NCBI GenBank assembly: GCA_022763105.1
Contig: JALEGK010000016.1
Coordinates: 62,001 to 126,000 of the forward strand
DNA length: 64,000 nt
Reading direction: 5' to 3'
Source: Rickettsiales bacterium
Lineage (GTDB): Bacteria > Pseudomonadota > Alphaproteobacteria > Rickettsiales > UBA3002
The position numbers and the translations under genes were made by a program. The notes below the pieces were generated by a model that had not been told where the DNA came from, did not search any database, and saw nothing but the letters and a program-made list of their open reading frames with translations. How positions within the stretch are numbered: position 1 is the first letter of the stretch; every line of letters starts with the position of its first letter. Below are positions 1-6,439 of the stretch, piece by piece.

Positions 1-463
1 CGATTTTAACGATACCTTTGATAAATTCGACGAAATTCTTACGTGAGAATAATCGCCCCAGCCCTTTGATGGGCGATATTTTCTCAAGCTTGGGTATGAT
101 CGGTTCGGTCGATAATACAAAACGATTCTGCACCGCATTCGCTGCAAAGATAGAGGCGATAACCAGTGCTGCCGGTCCAATCATAATGACAAGCACATCG
201 GCCATCAGATCGCGCATTTCATTTTTGAAACTTCTGCTGTCCAGCGAGATATCTTCCGCATAGACAATATAGCCAGATAAACGGTCTTTCAGATCAGTGC
301 TAGCAGAAGGCATCAGTGCGATAATGAAGAGCGCAAACGCCAACATGATAAAGAAGCTGTTTACCTCACGAGAGGTAATTACCTGACCTTTCTTGGCGGC
401 GTCATCCAAGCGTTTCTGCGTGGGTTCTTCCGTCTTTTGTGACTTATCTTCACCTTCTGCCAT
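1..463 (-). CDS. flhB: Flagellar export apparatus protein FlhB, N-terminal part (runs off the window)
   Basis: The first 154 codons are present; the rest lies beyond base 1. FlhB is an inner-membrane component of the flagellar type III export gate and switches substrate specificity through its C-terminal domain, which is outside the window. The N-terminus carries the family signature EPTQKRLDDAAKKGQV (about residues 13-28), followed by two hydrophobic segments near residues 38-52 and 85-105. The ATG at 463 follows GGAGG at a 5-nt spacing. It is the last visible gene of the minus-strand fliQ-fliR-flhB set, 22 bases after fliR. The order and signature make the call secure. Confidence 0.95.
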   Translation of the reverse strand, partial: MAEGEDKSQKTEEPTQKRLDDAAKKGQVITSREVNSFFIMLAFALFIIALMPSASTDLKDRLSGYIVYAEDISLDSRSFKNEMRDLMADVLVIMIGPAALVIASIFAANAVQNRFVLSTEPIIPKLEKISPIKGLGRLFSRKNFVEFIKGIVKI

Positions 464-485
464 TCAGGCCTCCAATTAGCGCGCA

Positions 486-1271
486 CTAGAACTCTAAAAA
501 CGCACGCAACTCAGCTTCGACATAGCTGGTATAGTGTATCATATAAGTGGTGAGTACGGCGAGCAGTAGAAAGAATGCCGTCAGAATTTGAATCGGCATC
601 AATACGAAGAAAACCGGCATGGTCGGCATCAGGCGAACCAGCACACCAGAGGCCAGATAATACATCAGCGCAAAGATGATATGAGGCGAAGCCAACTGCA
701 CCGCAACCATAAACGACTTCGACAGCAATTGCATGGCATGGTTCGACATATCACCCACTACCGGGAACTGCCCCGGAATAAAGAGTGTGTAGCTATCCAC
801 CAAGCCATTGAGCATGATATGATGCATGTCCATCATAAAGAACAGCACCACCACGGTTAGCGTTAGGAAGTTACTGATAACGGTAGTCTGACCACCAGAT
901 GCAGGGTCAAACACGGTCGCCATAGATAGCGACGACATGAAGGCAGTAATACTACCGGCAATATGCATGGTCGTCATGAGCAAGCGTGCGAGCATACCAA
1001 GAAACAACCCGACCAATACCTCAGCGACAATCAGCACCAGCAAAGAGAAGGGACTGGTTGGCACCGGCGGAATATAAGGCTGGAGTAACGGGACACATAA
1101 AACCGACATGGCGAGTGCGGTATGTAGTCGAAAACGTGAGAATACATAATTCTCACCAAAGCCGGGGAGGGTCATAATGCCAGCCCCCACACGCGTGAAG
1201 ATCAGCAAAAACGCAAACAACTCTTCAATCAGAAAAGTCTCAAGCAGTGATGTTTGAAACGTATTCTCCAC
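486..1271 (-). CDS. fliR: Flagellar export apparatus protein FliR
   Basis: FliR (261 aa, the usual family length) is an integral membrane part of the FliP-FliQ-FliR export gate at the base of the flagellum. The translation is hydrophobic throughout, with about six membrane segments, and has the family features near the N-terminus (R27-VGAGIMTLPGFG) and in the middle (AEVLVGLFLGMLARL). Translation appears to start at a GTG; no ATG lies close by in frame. It follows fliQ by 9 bases and precedes flhB, the classical order, so the three are probably one transcript. Confidence 0.95.
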   Translation of the reverse strand: MENTFQTSLLETFLIEELFAFLLIFTRVGAGIMTLPGFGENYVFSRFRLHTALAMSVLCVPLLQPYIPPVPTSPFSLLVLIVAEVLVGLFLGMLARLLMTTMHIAGSITAFMSSLSMATVFDPASGGQTTVISNFLTLTVVVLFFMMDMHHIMLNGLVDSYTLFIPGQFPVVGDMSNHAMQLLSKSFMVAVQLASPHIIFALMYYLASGVLVRLMPTMPVFFVLMPIQILTAFFLLLAVLTTYMIHYTSYVEAELRAFLEF

Positions 1272-1280
1272 GCCTGCGCC

Positions 1281-1637
1281 CTACCTGCGCAGAGGTTCGT
1301 CACGCAACTCCGGCGGAGCGGGGTTTTGTTTTTCTTCCTCTTCCTTGGTCATAATCGGAATTTCTGCCACGCGACCCGGATCAGAAATACGGCTCATCAG
1401 CTCTTCGTAGAAATCACTGAGTGTCTGGAACATATAAGGCAGCACCAACATCATGGTGAAGAAGATGGCGATAATTTTAGGAACGAAGGTGAGGGTCATT
1501 TCCTGAATCTGGGTAAGTGCCTGAAACAGGGCAATCAGCAGACCTACAAAGAGCGCAACGCCCATCACGGGTGCAGCGACCATAATCAGCGTCCACAGCG
1601 CATCACGTCCAATATCAATGACTTCTAATGGGGTCAT
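1281..1637 (-). CDS. fliQ: Flagellar export apparatus protein FliQ with C-terminal tail
   Basis: FliQ is a small two-TM subunit of the flagellar export gate. I chose the ATG at 1637 because AGGAGGT precedes it at ideal spacing; an upstream in-frame start would add 16 residues without such a site. The product is 118 aa. The first 88 or so residues match the normal FliQ length and pattern (two hydrophobic hairpin segments, ALTQIQEMTLTFVPK between them). The last 30 residues are a charged, proline-containing tail (EEEEKQNPAPPELRDEP) that standard FliQ lacks. First gene of fliQ-fliR-flhB. Confidence 0.93.
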   Translation of the reverse strand: MTPLEVIDIGRDALWTLIMVAAPVMGVALFVGLLIALFQALTQIQEMTLTFVPKIIAIFFTMMLVLPYMFQTLSDFYEELMSRISDPGRVAEIPIMTKEEEEKQNPAPPELRDEPLRR

Positions 1638-1735
1638 AGCCACCTCCTGCGCTCCCACTAAAGACAAGAACACGACCAAATGCAACCTTCAACGCAATGT
1701 TTTTCAGGGTTTTTAGCTATCCACAGGCGGCCCAA

Positions 1736-1790
1736 GTTCACCAAACTGTCATGGATCTGTCATGAAAGTGACAAGTTACTGCTTTATCTT
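1736..1790 (+). promoter_or_regulatory. Pho-box-like array and -10 upstream of the 1815 gene
   Basis: Two perfect CTGTCAT heptamers (1746-1752 and 1757-1763) are separated by 4 bases, the classical PhoB-box layout. A third half-site, GTTCAC, lies one 11-bp period upstream (1736-1741). A -10-like TTATCT follows at 1784-1789, so the second heptamer would overlap the -35 position, as in PhoB-activated promoters. Similar arrays precede two other unknown genes in this window. The heptamer match is seen directly; PhoB binding is inference. Confidence 0.7.
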
Positions 1791-1814
1791 AAAACTAAGG
1801 AGAAGTTTTAACGC

Positions 1815-2498
1815 ATGGCAAAAGAACAAAGCATACGGGTATCAACCAACGAGAAACCGACGATGTTCAATCGTGGGGCGAATCTTGGTTTTGCTATTAT
1901 GGGTGGTCCGTTGGCGTTAATCATGGGGCCGGTTGCAATCACCATGGCAGCTGCAGGAGCTTTGGTTGGTGGCCTCTGGCAAAAATCCAACATGAAGGCC
2001 GATCTACAAGTTGGTAAACGCTTAGACCCTCCAACTTTTTGGAATAGTTCGATCATTACCGGAATGTTTTTGGCATCTCAAGTCGCATTAGCGGGTGCTG
2101 TTTTATTTGGTGCCGCATTGCCAGCTCTAGCGGTAGCCGGTTCGATTTTGGCTGCACCTATTGTCGGTGCGCTTGTTGGTGGTTTTTCACGCAAGAGTCA
2201 GATGGCAAAAGAATACGCCGCAGGTAAAGAGCAACTCGCATATGAATCACTTAAGACCGGTCGTGCATTTGGTGTGGAACCAGAGTTACAAATGTCGACA
2301 GAAAAAGGCCGCGGTCAATCACAGAGCGTTGGCAATCCTTACTACAATTCAGTCACCTCGGCAGAAACCGCATTGATGGATGCCCGCATGAAAGCAGGCC
2401 CAGATATGGAAAAGCTAGATTACCGTCAGCAGATGGAATTGGCGAAATTAGAGCAAGCGGTTGAGCAAGAGCAGGGCGCTGCATCCGGCGGACGCTAG
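1815..2498 (+). CDS. Uncharacterised glycine-rich membrane protein
   Basis: I do not recognise this 227-aa protein. Residues about 24-55 and 75-120 form two long Gly/Ala-rich hydrophobic stretches with glycine-zipper character (GGPLALIMGP, AAPIVGALVGG), each ending in a basic K/R-S-x-M segment (WQKSNMK, SRKSQMA). The C-terminal 90 residues are polar and partly helical (EKLDYRQQMELAKLEQAVEQEQ). The ATG follows AAGGAG. It sits alone on the plus strand between fliE and fliQ, genes that are commonly contiguous, and has a Pho-box-like promoter, so it is probably not a flagellar gene. Function unknown. Confidence 0.75.
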   Translation: MAKEQSIRVSTNEKPTMFNRGANLGFAIMGGPLALIMGPVAITMAAAGALVGGLWQKSNMKADLQVGKRLDPPTFWNSSIITGMFLASQVALAGAVLFGAALPALAVAGSILAAPIVGALVGGFSRKSQMAKEYAAGKEQLAYESLKTGRAFGVEPELQMSTEKGRGQSQSVGNPYYNSVTSAETALMDARMKAGPDMEKLDYRQQMELAKLEQAVEQEQGAASGGR

Positions 2499-2523
2499 AA
2501 AATTTCAAATAATAGAATAACGC

Positions 2524-2868
2524 TTAGATAGGCATCTTAATGATGTCTTGATACGCATTGATCACGCGGTCACGCACAGCGACGACGGTGTTCAAGGTCA
2601 ACTCTGCATTGGCAACCGAAGTCACTAGATCATGCAGCTCAGCCTCATTGGCAATCGATTTAGTGCTCACGCCTTCACTGTGATAGCCAGTATCACGCGC
2701 TTCTTGAAGTGAGCTTCCTACCAAGCGGTCAAAGCTTGGCTTCATTGGGTCTGGAGACGGCTTTAGCCCTTGCGCCTGACCTTCACCTACTTCTGATACA
2801 ATCTTCTCTGCAATACGCGTCGCATCGCGGTACGCGCCTGTTGCATGGGTAAAAGAAACATTAGCCAT
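2524..2868 (-). CDS. fliE: Flagellar hook-basal body protein FliE
   Basis: FliE (114 aa) is the adaptor that joins the MS ring to the proximal rod and is needed for rod assembly. The C-terminal half carries the family pattern: LHDLVTSVANAELTLNTVVAVRDRVINAYQDIIKMPI-like residues, with the VRDR...AYQDI..M element near residues 97-113. The N-terminus is variable, as in the family. It lies 6 bases after flgC and is the third gene of flgB-flgC-fliE. The fliQRflhB genes that often follow directly are separated here by a plus-strand gene. Confidence 0.93.
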   Translation of the reverse strand: MANVSFTHATGAYRDATRIAEKIVSEVGEGQAQGLKPSPDPMKPSFDRLVGSSLQEARDTGYHSEGVSTKSIANEAELHDLVTSVANAELTLNTVVAVRDRVINAYQDIIKMPI

Positions 2869-2874
2869 CGTCTA

Positions 2875-3291
2875 CTACCTCAACATGTTGATGGTTTGCA
2901 TGATCATGCCCTTAGACACTTCGATCACATTCAAATTCGCCTCGTAACCGCGGCGGGCCTCGCGCATATCCATCATTTCAATCATGGTATTTACGTTCGG
3001 CAATTTCACATAGCCATTATCATCTGCGGCCGGATGATTAGGATCATAGCGCAGTTTAAATGGCGTGTCATCATATCCGTATTTACCCACACGCACCAGT
3101 TCAGCTTCCAGCTCGCGGTCAACCGTGTTTTTGAAGGTCAGCACCTTACGGCGGTAAGGTGCTTCCCCTGGACGTGTGCCGACTGATTCGGCGTTGGCAA
3201 TATTCTGAGAGACAATACGCAAGCGGTCACTCTGCGCGCGCATACCAGATGCGGCAATATGCATGGATTTAATAAGGTCAGATGCGGGCAT
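2875..3291 (-). CDS. flgC: Flagellar basal-body rod protein FlgC
   Basis: FlgC (138 aa, normal length) is a proximal rod subunit exported through the flagellar apparatus. The N-terminal rod signature (IAASGMRAQSDRLRIVSQNIANAES, residues about 12-36) and the C-terminal helix (YEANLNVIEVSKGMIMQTINMLR) are both clear, and the central VRKV-like and HPAAD...GYVKLPNVN elements fit FlgC rather than FlgB. Second gene of flgB-flgC-fliE, 16 bases after flgB. A second, shorter flgC-like gene lies far away at 45108-45506. Confidence 0.96.
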   Translation of the reverse strand: MPASDLIKSMHIAASGMRAQSDRLRIVSQNIANAESVGTRPGEAPYRRKVLTFKNTVDRELEAELVRVGKYGYDDTPFKLRYDPNHPAADDNGYVKLPNVNTMIEMMDMREARRGYEANLNVIEVSKGMIMQTINMLR

Positions 3292-3307
3292 AGCTCTCTC
3301 CTAATCG

Positions 3308-3712
3308 TTATTTATTGCCGATCGCGGTTTTAAATAATGCGGTAGTCTTTTTATATAGATTGGTCGTTTTCTGATAATCCATATTGGTCTCAGAAATCTT
3401 CGCCATTTGTTCTTCTAGCACAATGTTGTTTTCAACAGGTGTGGTTTCAAAGGTCTCGCGGTCACGTTGGTCGCGGAAATCATCCGGCATGCGCGGGGTG
3501 CCAATACTGTGCGAGGCAGAGGTCATACGCATTTTTAGCTTATTACTATAAACAGACGCCAGACGCTTGAAATCAAGCTCCTTCATTTCGCGTGCATTGT
3601 AGCCGGGGGTGTCAATATTTGCCACGTTATGGGAAAGAACGTCCTGCTTCTCGGCGAGATAGCCCATTTTGGTCTTCATCATCTGAAAGAGAGTAAGCTT
3701 TCCGTAATCCAT
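3308..3712 (-). CDS. flgB: Flagellar basal-body rod protein FlgB
   Basis: FlgB (134 aa) is the most proximal rod subunit. The sequence shows the rod N-terminus (MGYLAEKQDVLSHNVANIDTPGYNAREM, residues about 16-43) and the FlgB-type C-terminal region (NNIVLEEQMAKISETNMDYQKTTNLYKKT). It is the first gene of the minus-strand flgB-flgC-fliE unit and has a sigma70-like promoter about 60 bases upstream. No anomalies in length or residues. Confidence 0.96.
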   Translation of the reverse strand: MDYGKLTLFQMMKTKMGYLAEKQDVLSHNVANIDTPGYNAREMKELDFKRLASVYSNKLKMRMTSASHSIGTPRMPDDFRDQRDRETFETTPVENNIVLEEQMAKISETNMDYQKTTNLYKKTTALFKTAIGNK

Positions 3713-3774
3713 AACTACTTGTTATCCTATATTTTATTTGCTAAGTAGGTAAAAGTTGCCTATATAACAAGATT

Positions 3775-3804
3775 AGTATAACCCAATTGACGATGGAACG
3801 CCAA
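3775..3804 (-). promoter_or_regulatory. Sigma70-like promoter of flgB-flgC-fliE
   Basis: On the minus strand TTGGCG (3804-3799) and TATACT (3780-3775) are separated by 18 bases and lie 60-90 bases upstream of the flgB start. It is the best -35/-10 pair in the flgB-csrA intergenic region in this direction. Confidence 0.5.
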
Positions 3805-3824
3805 CGAAAAATTAAACCTTATAC

Positions 3825-3840
3825 TGGCAAATACTGTGCC
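3825..3840 (+). promoter_or_regulatory. Sigma54-type promoter upstream of csrA
   Basis: TGGCAAATACTGTGCC keeps the invariant GG and GC dinucleotides at the exact -24/-12 spacing of the consensus TGGCAC-N5-TTGCA. It ends about 53 bases before the csrA ATG and points into the csrA-flhB2-fliO-fliP genes. Sigma54 control of flagellar genes is common in proteobacteria; use of this site is inferred. Confidence 0.5.
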
Positions 3841-3892
3841 GAAATGGTATAAGCGGTAAAGAAGGTAAACAAAATCAAACCAGTAGGTCGAC

Positions 3893-4180
3893 ATGTTATA
3901 TCTATCACGCAAGATCGGCGAATCGATCATTATCAACAATAATATTGAGCTTACCATTGTCGAGGTCCGCGGCAAGTCAGTGAAAATTGGCTTTAATTTC
4001 CCCTCAGACGCGACGGTGCTGCGCAAAGAAATCCACGACAAGATCATGGCCGAGAACATGGCCGCAGCGGTCGGTGCAAAGGGCGAATCCGATATTCTGG
4101 AAGCGAACCTCTCCGATCTGGATTTTGACATGCCAACGCTCACCCTTCCGAAAGATGAAGACGCAGACGGCAATAAATAG
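3893..4180 (+). CDS. csrA: Carbon storage/flagellar translational regulator CsrA with C-terminal extension
   Basis: CsrA is a small dimeric RNA-binding protein that binds GGA motifs in mRNA leaders. Residues 1-60 match the family: MLYLSRKIGESIIINNNIELTIVEVRGKSVKIGF-type strands and the V-L-R-K-E-I...I segment that carries the RNA-binding Arg (here R44). The protein is 95 aa against the usual 55-75, with an acidic C-terminal tail (SDLDFDMPTLTLPKDEDADG). It opens the plus-strand cluster containing the flhB-like gene, fliO and fliP and has a sigma54-like promoter. In several bacteria CsrA in such loci controls flagellin or other flagellar mRNAs; that role is inferred here. Confidence 0.93.
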   Translation: MLYLSRKIGESIIINNNIELTIVEVRGKSVKIGFNFPSDATVLRKEIHDKIMAENMAAAVGAKGESDILEANLSDLDFDMPTLTLPKDEDADGNK

Positions 4181-4267
4181 CCGTGCTGGCATAATCCATG
4201 CAGAGGATAAGATTGCACCGCTGGTCCAGTTCGGCCAGTCTGTGGATAACTTTTTCAAGGCTTTGAT

Positions 4268-4630
4268 ATGAATGATGATAATGAGGAAATACGCGTTGAT
4301 CTGACGGACAGCGAGACAAAAGGCCAAAAGCCCAAAGGCATCGCAAAGGCCGTAGCGTTACAATATGATCAGCAAGAAGATGACTCCCCGATTGTTACTG
4401 CAAGCGGTAAAGGCGCCATTGCCGAGCAAATCCTTGCCATCGCCTTCGCACAAGGCATCAAAGTGCGCGAAGATGCAGACCTCGTCGAAATCTTGGAGAA
4501 AATCGAAGTCGATACCCCAATTCCCATAGAGGCCTTTACGGCAGTTGCCGAAATCCTTTCCTACGTTTATAAAGCCAATGCATCGCTAAAACAGCGCCAA
4601 GCGTCATCGATGCATAAAATAGATGATTAG
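4268..4630 (+). CDS. FlhB-like protein (C-terminal cytoplasmic domain homologue)
   Basis: This 120-aa protein matches only the cytoplasmic C-terminal domain of FlhB/YscU-type export switches: AVALQYD near residue 30, IPxEAFTAVAEILSYVYKAN near 85-105. It lacks the membrane part and the self-cleaving NPTH motif, having DSPIVTASGKG around residues 40-50 where the segment after NPTH would be. Stand-alone FlhB2/FlhX proteins of this size are known in alphaproteobacteria and other groups and can sometimes support the export switch. Located between csrA and the fliO-fliP genes, 88 bases after csrA. Confidence 0.85.
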   Translation: MNDDNEEIRVDLTDSETKGQKPKGIAKAVALQYDQQEDDSPIVTASGKGAIAEQILAIAFAQGIKVREDADLVEILEKIEVDTPIPIEAFTAVAEILSYVYKANASLKQRQASSMHKIDD

Positions 4631-4644
4631 GAAAGATCGGCTGC

Positions 4645-5022
4645 ATGGAACAAGCACAGCGTAGTGAAAAAGCCCGCACGCTTTTTGAAGATTTGATGGG
4701 CTACATCAATGAGTCAAAAGTCATTTTGGAAAAAGGTGATTATCTGGAGCTGAACGGCCTGGATAACAAAGTGGCCGAGCTATGCGAAGCGGTTCACAAC
4801 CTAACGCCGGAAGAATCCAAAGAATATGCAGATGATTTGGACACTATGATGCAGGAACTTGATGGGCTGCAAAAACTATTTCTGGAACAGCGCGACCGCG
4901 TGGGTGCCGACTTAAAAAGCATCAACCAATTCCAACAGGCTTCCAAAGCTTACAAAACCGCCGAGACCGGTCCGGTTGAGCACCGCCTGTCCAACCCTTA
5001 CACAGACGGTCAAGAGGACTAG
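4645..5022 (+). CDS. Uncharacterised helical protein, possible FlgN/FliT-like chaperone
   Basis: I cannot assign this 125-aa protein by motif. It is strongly helical and charged, with heptad-like segments around residues 8-60 and 60-105 and no hydrophobic membrane segment. Size, composition and position, 14 bases after the flhB-like gene and 5 bases before fliO, fit a flagellar export chaperone of the FlgN/FliT type, but the sequence alone does not prove it. Its start ATG follows GGAAAG. It is almost certainly co-transcribed with its flagellar neighbours. Confidence 0.75.
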   Translation: MEQAQRSEKARTLFEDLMGYINESKVILEKGDYLELNGLDNKVAELCEAVHNLTPEESKEYADDLDTMMQELDGLQKLFLEQRDRVGADLKSINQFQQASKAYKTAETGPVEHRLSNPYTDGQED

Positions 5023-5027
5023 CCCGC

Positions 5028-5321
5028 ATGGACCTCGTTTCCATCTCACAGGTATTTCTGGCCTTTGCCATTGTCGTTGGCCTGATTCTCTTGGTTGGCT
5101 GGATTACCCGTAAAGCGAATCTTCATCACCGTTTCCAAATGCTGCGCAGTGCCGATAAGCGGTTATCCGTGATCAGCAGTTTGATGATTGACCCGCGCCG
5201 CCGCTTGGTATTGATTAAGCGGGATGAGAAAGAGCATTTAGTCTTGCTCGGACCTGAACGCGATTTGCTGATAGAGAGTTATGATGCGCAAGCAACTCCA
5301 TCGTCTGAAACCGATTCTTAA
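5028..5321 (+). CDS. fliO: Flagellar biosynthesis protein FliO
   Basis: FliO (97 aa) is a small bitopic membrane protein that helps assemble the FliP ring. One N-terminal hydrophobic segment (about residues 8-27, VFLAFAIVVGLILLVGW) is followed by a basic region and the FliO-type cytoplasmic pattern (LSVISSLMIDPRRRLVLIKRDEKEHLVLLGP, about residues 46-76). The gene overlaps the start of fliP by 41 bases, which supports coupling. FliO is poorly conserved; position next to fliP is an important part of the call. Confidence 0.88.
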   Translation: MDLVSISQVFLAFAIVVGLILLVGWITRKANLHHRFQMLRSADKRLSVISSLMIDPRRRLVLIKRDEKEHLVLLGPERDLLIESYDAQATPSSETDS

Positions 5322-6042
5322 GCTAGCGGCTGTTGCCGCAGCGCTCTATCCGTTTAGCGGCTATGCGCAGAGCATGACCATTGATTTGGGCCTAGCCGAT
5401 GGCGGCTCGACCGCTGCGACGATCATCCAGATCATCGCGATGATGACCATCATCAGCCTTGCGCCGTCCATCCTCGTGATGGTGACGTCTTTTGCGCGTA
5501 TCGCCATTGTCTTGTCATTCCTTCGTACCGCAATGGGTACACAGCAAACGCCTCCCAATCAGGTGCTCATTTCACTGGCCTTGTTCATGACGGCATTTGT
5601 CATGGCTCCGGTCTTTGAAAAATCCTATTACGATGGCGTGCTGCCGCTCATCAACGAAGAAATCTCGGAAGAAGAGGCGCTGAAATTATCGGCGCAACCG
5701 TTCCGTTTATTCATGCTACGCCATGTGCGCGAAAAAGATTTAGAGCTATTTTTTAATATGGCGCCGCCTGATACCAAAATCGAAGAACCAGTGGCTACGC
5801 CTTATCAAATTCTCATTCCGGCTTTCATGATCAGTGAGCTGCGAAGGGCGTTTGAGATCGGATTCCTCATCTTCGTTCCATTCCTTATTATCGACATGCT
5901 GGTCGCTTCCGTCCTCATGGCGATGGGTATGATGATGCTACCACCCGTCTTGATTTCTCTGCCCTTTAAGCTGATTTTCTTTGTATTGGTCGATGGCTGG
6001 TATATGGTGGCGGGCAGTTTGGTCCGAAGTTTCGGCGCCTGA
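5281..6042 (+). CDS. fliP: Flagellar export apparatus protein FliP
   Basis: FliP (253 aa) forms the core of the flagellar export gate with FliQ and FliR. A cleavable N-terminal signal (ending near SGYAQS, residues 25-31) is typical of FliP. The conserved regions are present: MVTSFARIAIVLSFLRTAMGTQQTPPNQV (residues about 68-96), the PFRLFMLRH segment, and LIPAFMISELRRAFEIGFLIFVPFLIIDMLVASVLMAMGMMMLPP in the C-terminal half. The start overlaps fliO by 41 bases. A downstream in-frame ATG would remove the signal peptide. Confidence 0.97.
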   Translation: MMRKQLHRLKPILKLAAVAAALYPFSGYAQSMTIDLGLADGGSTAATIIQIIAMMTIISLAPSILVMVTSFARIAIVLSFLRTAMGTQQTPPNQVLISLALFMTAFVMAPVFEKSYYDGVLPLINEEISEEEALKLSAQPFRLFMLRHVREKDLELFFNMAPPDTKIEEPVATPYQILIPAFMISELRRAFEIGFLIFVPFLIIDMLVASVLMAMGMMMLPPVLISLPFKLIFFVLVDGWYMVAGSLVRSFGA

Positions 6043-6066
6043 CACAGCGAAACAACTGGAGACATC

Positions 6067-6420
6067 ATGAACGCAAAGACGATTATTCAAGCCGTTGGCG
6101 TTTTTCTAATTCTGCTGCTTTTTGTGTGGCTGGCATTCTATGCGCTGATTCTCGCGGCCATTATTGGTACCGGTATGGCGGTTTATGTTTGGGTGCGTGG
6201 CCTATTGCAAAAGCAAGGTATCATCGACGAAGATGCTCCCGATGCGCGCTGGCATACACCATTCGTCAATATCTACCAATCTGCTCGCAGCCGTATGAAG
6301 GGTGAGAAGGAAGAAGAAATCATCATCGATGCGGATTATTCCGAAGTCAAAGATGCCGATGAGCAGCTAGAAGATGCTGCCAAAAAAGATGGCGGCAAAG
6401 ATGGCGGTCAGGCCGCTTAA
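6067..6420 (+). CDS. Small uncharacterised membrane protein after fliP
   Basis: This 117-aa protein is not recognised. It has one long hydrophobic stretch or a tight hairpin at residues about 8-45, then a polar tail with EEEIIIDADYSEVKD and a Lys/Gly-rich end (KKDGGKDGGQAA). It begins 24 bases after fliP with GGAGACATC before the ATG, so it is probably the last gene of the csrA-fliP unit. A flagellar role is suggested only by position. Confidence 0.7.
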   Translation: MNAKTIIQAVGVFLILLLFVWLAFYALILAAIIGTGMAVYVWVRGLLQKQGIIDEDAPDARWHTPFVNIYQSARSRMKGEKEEEIIIDADYSEVKDADEQLEDAAKKDGGKDGGQAA

Positions 6421-6439
6421 AGCGTTTAGCTAATCTCTA

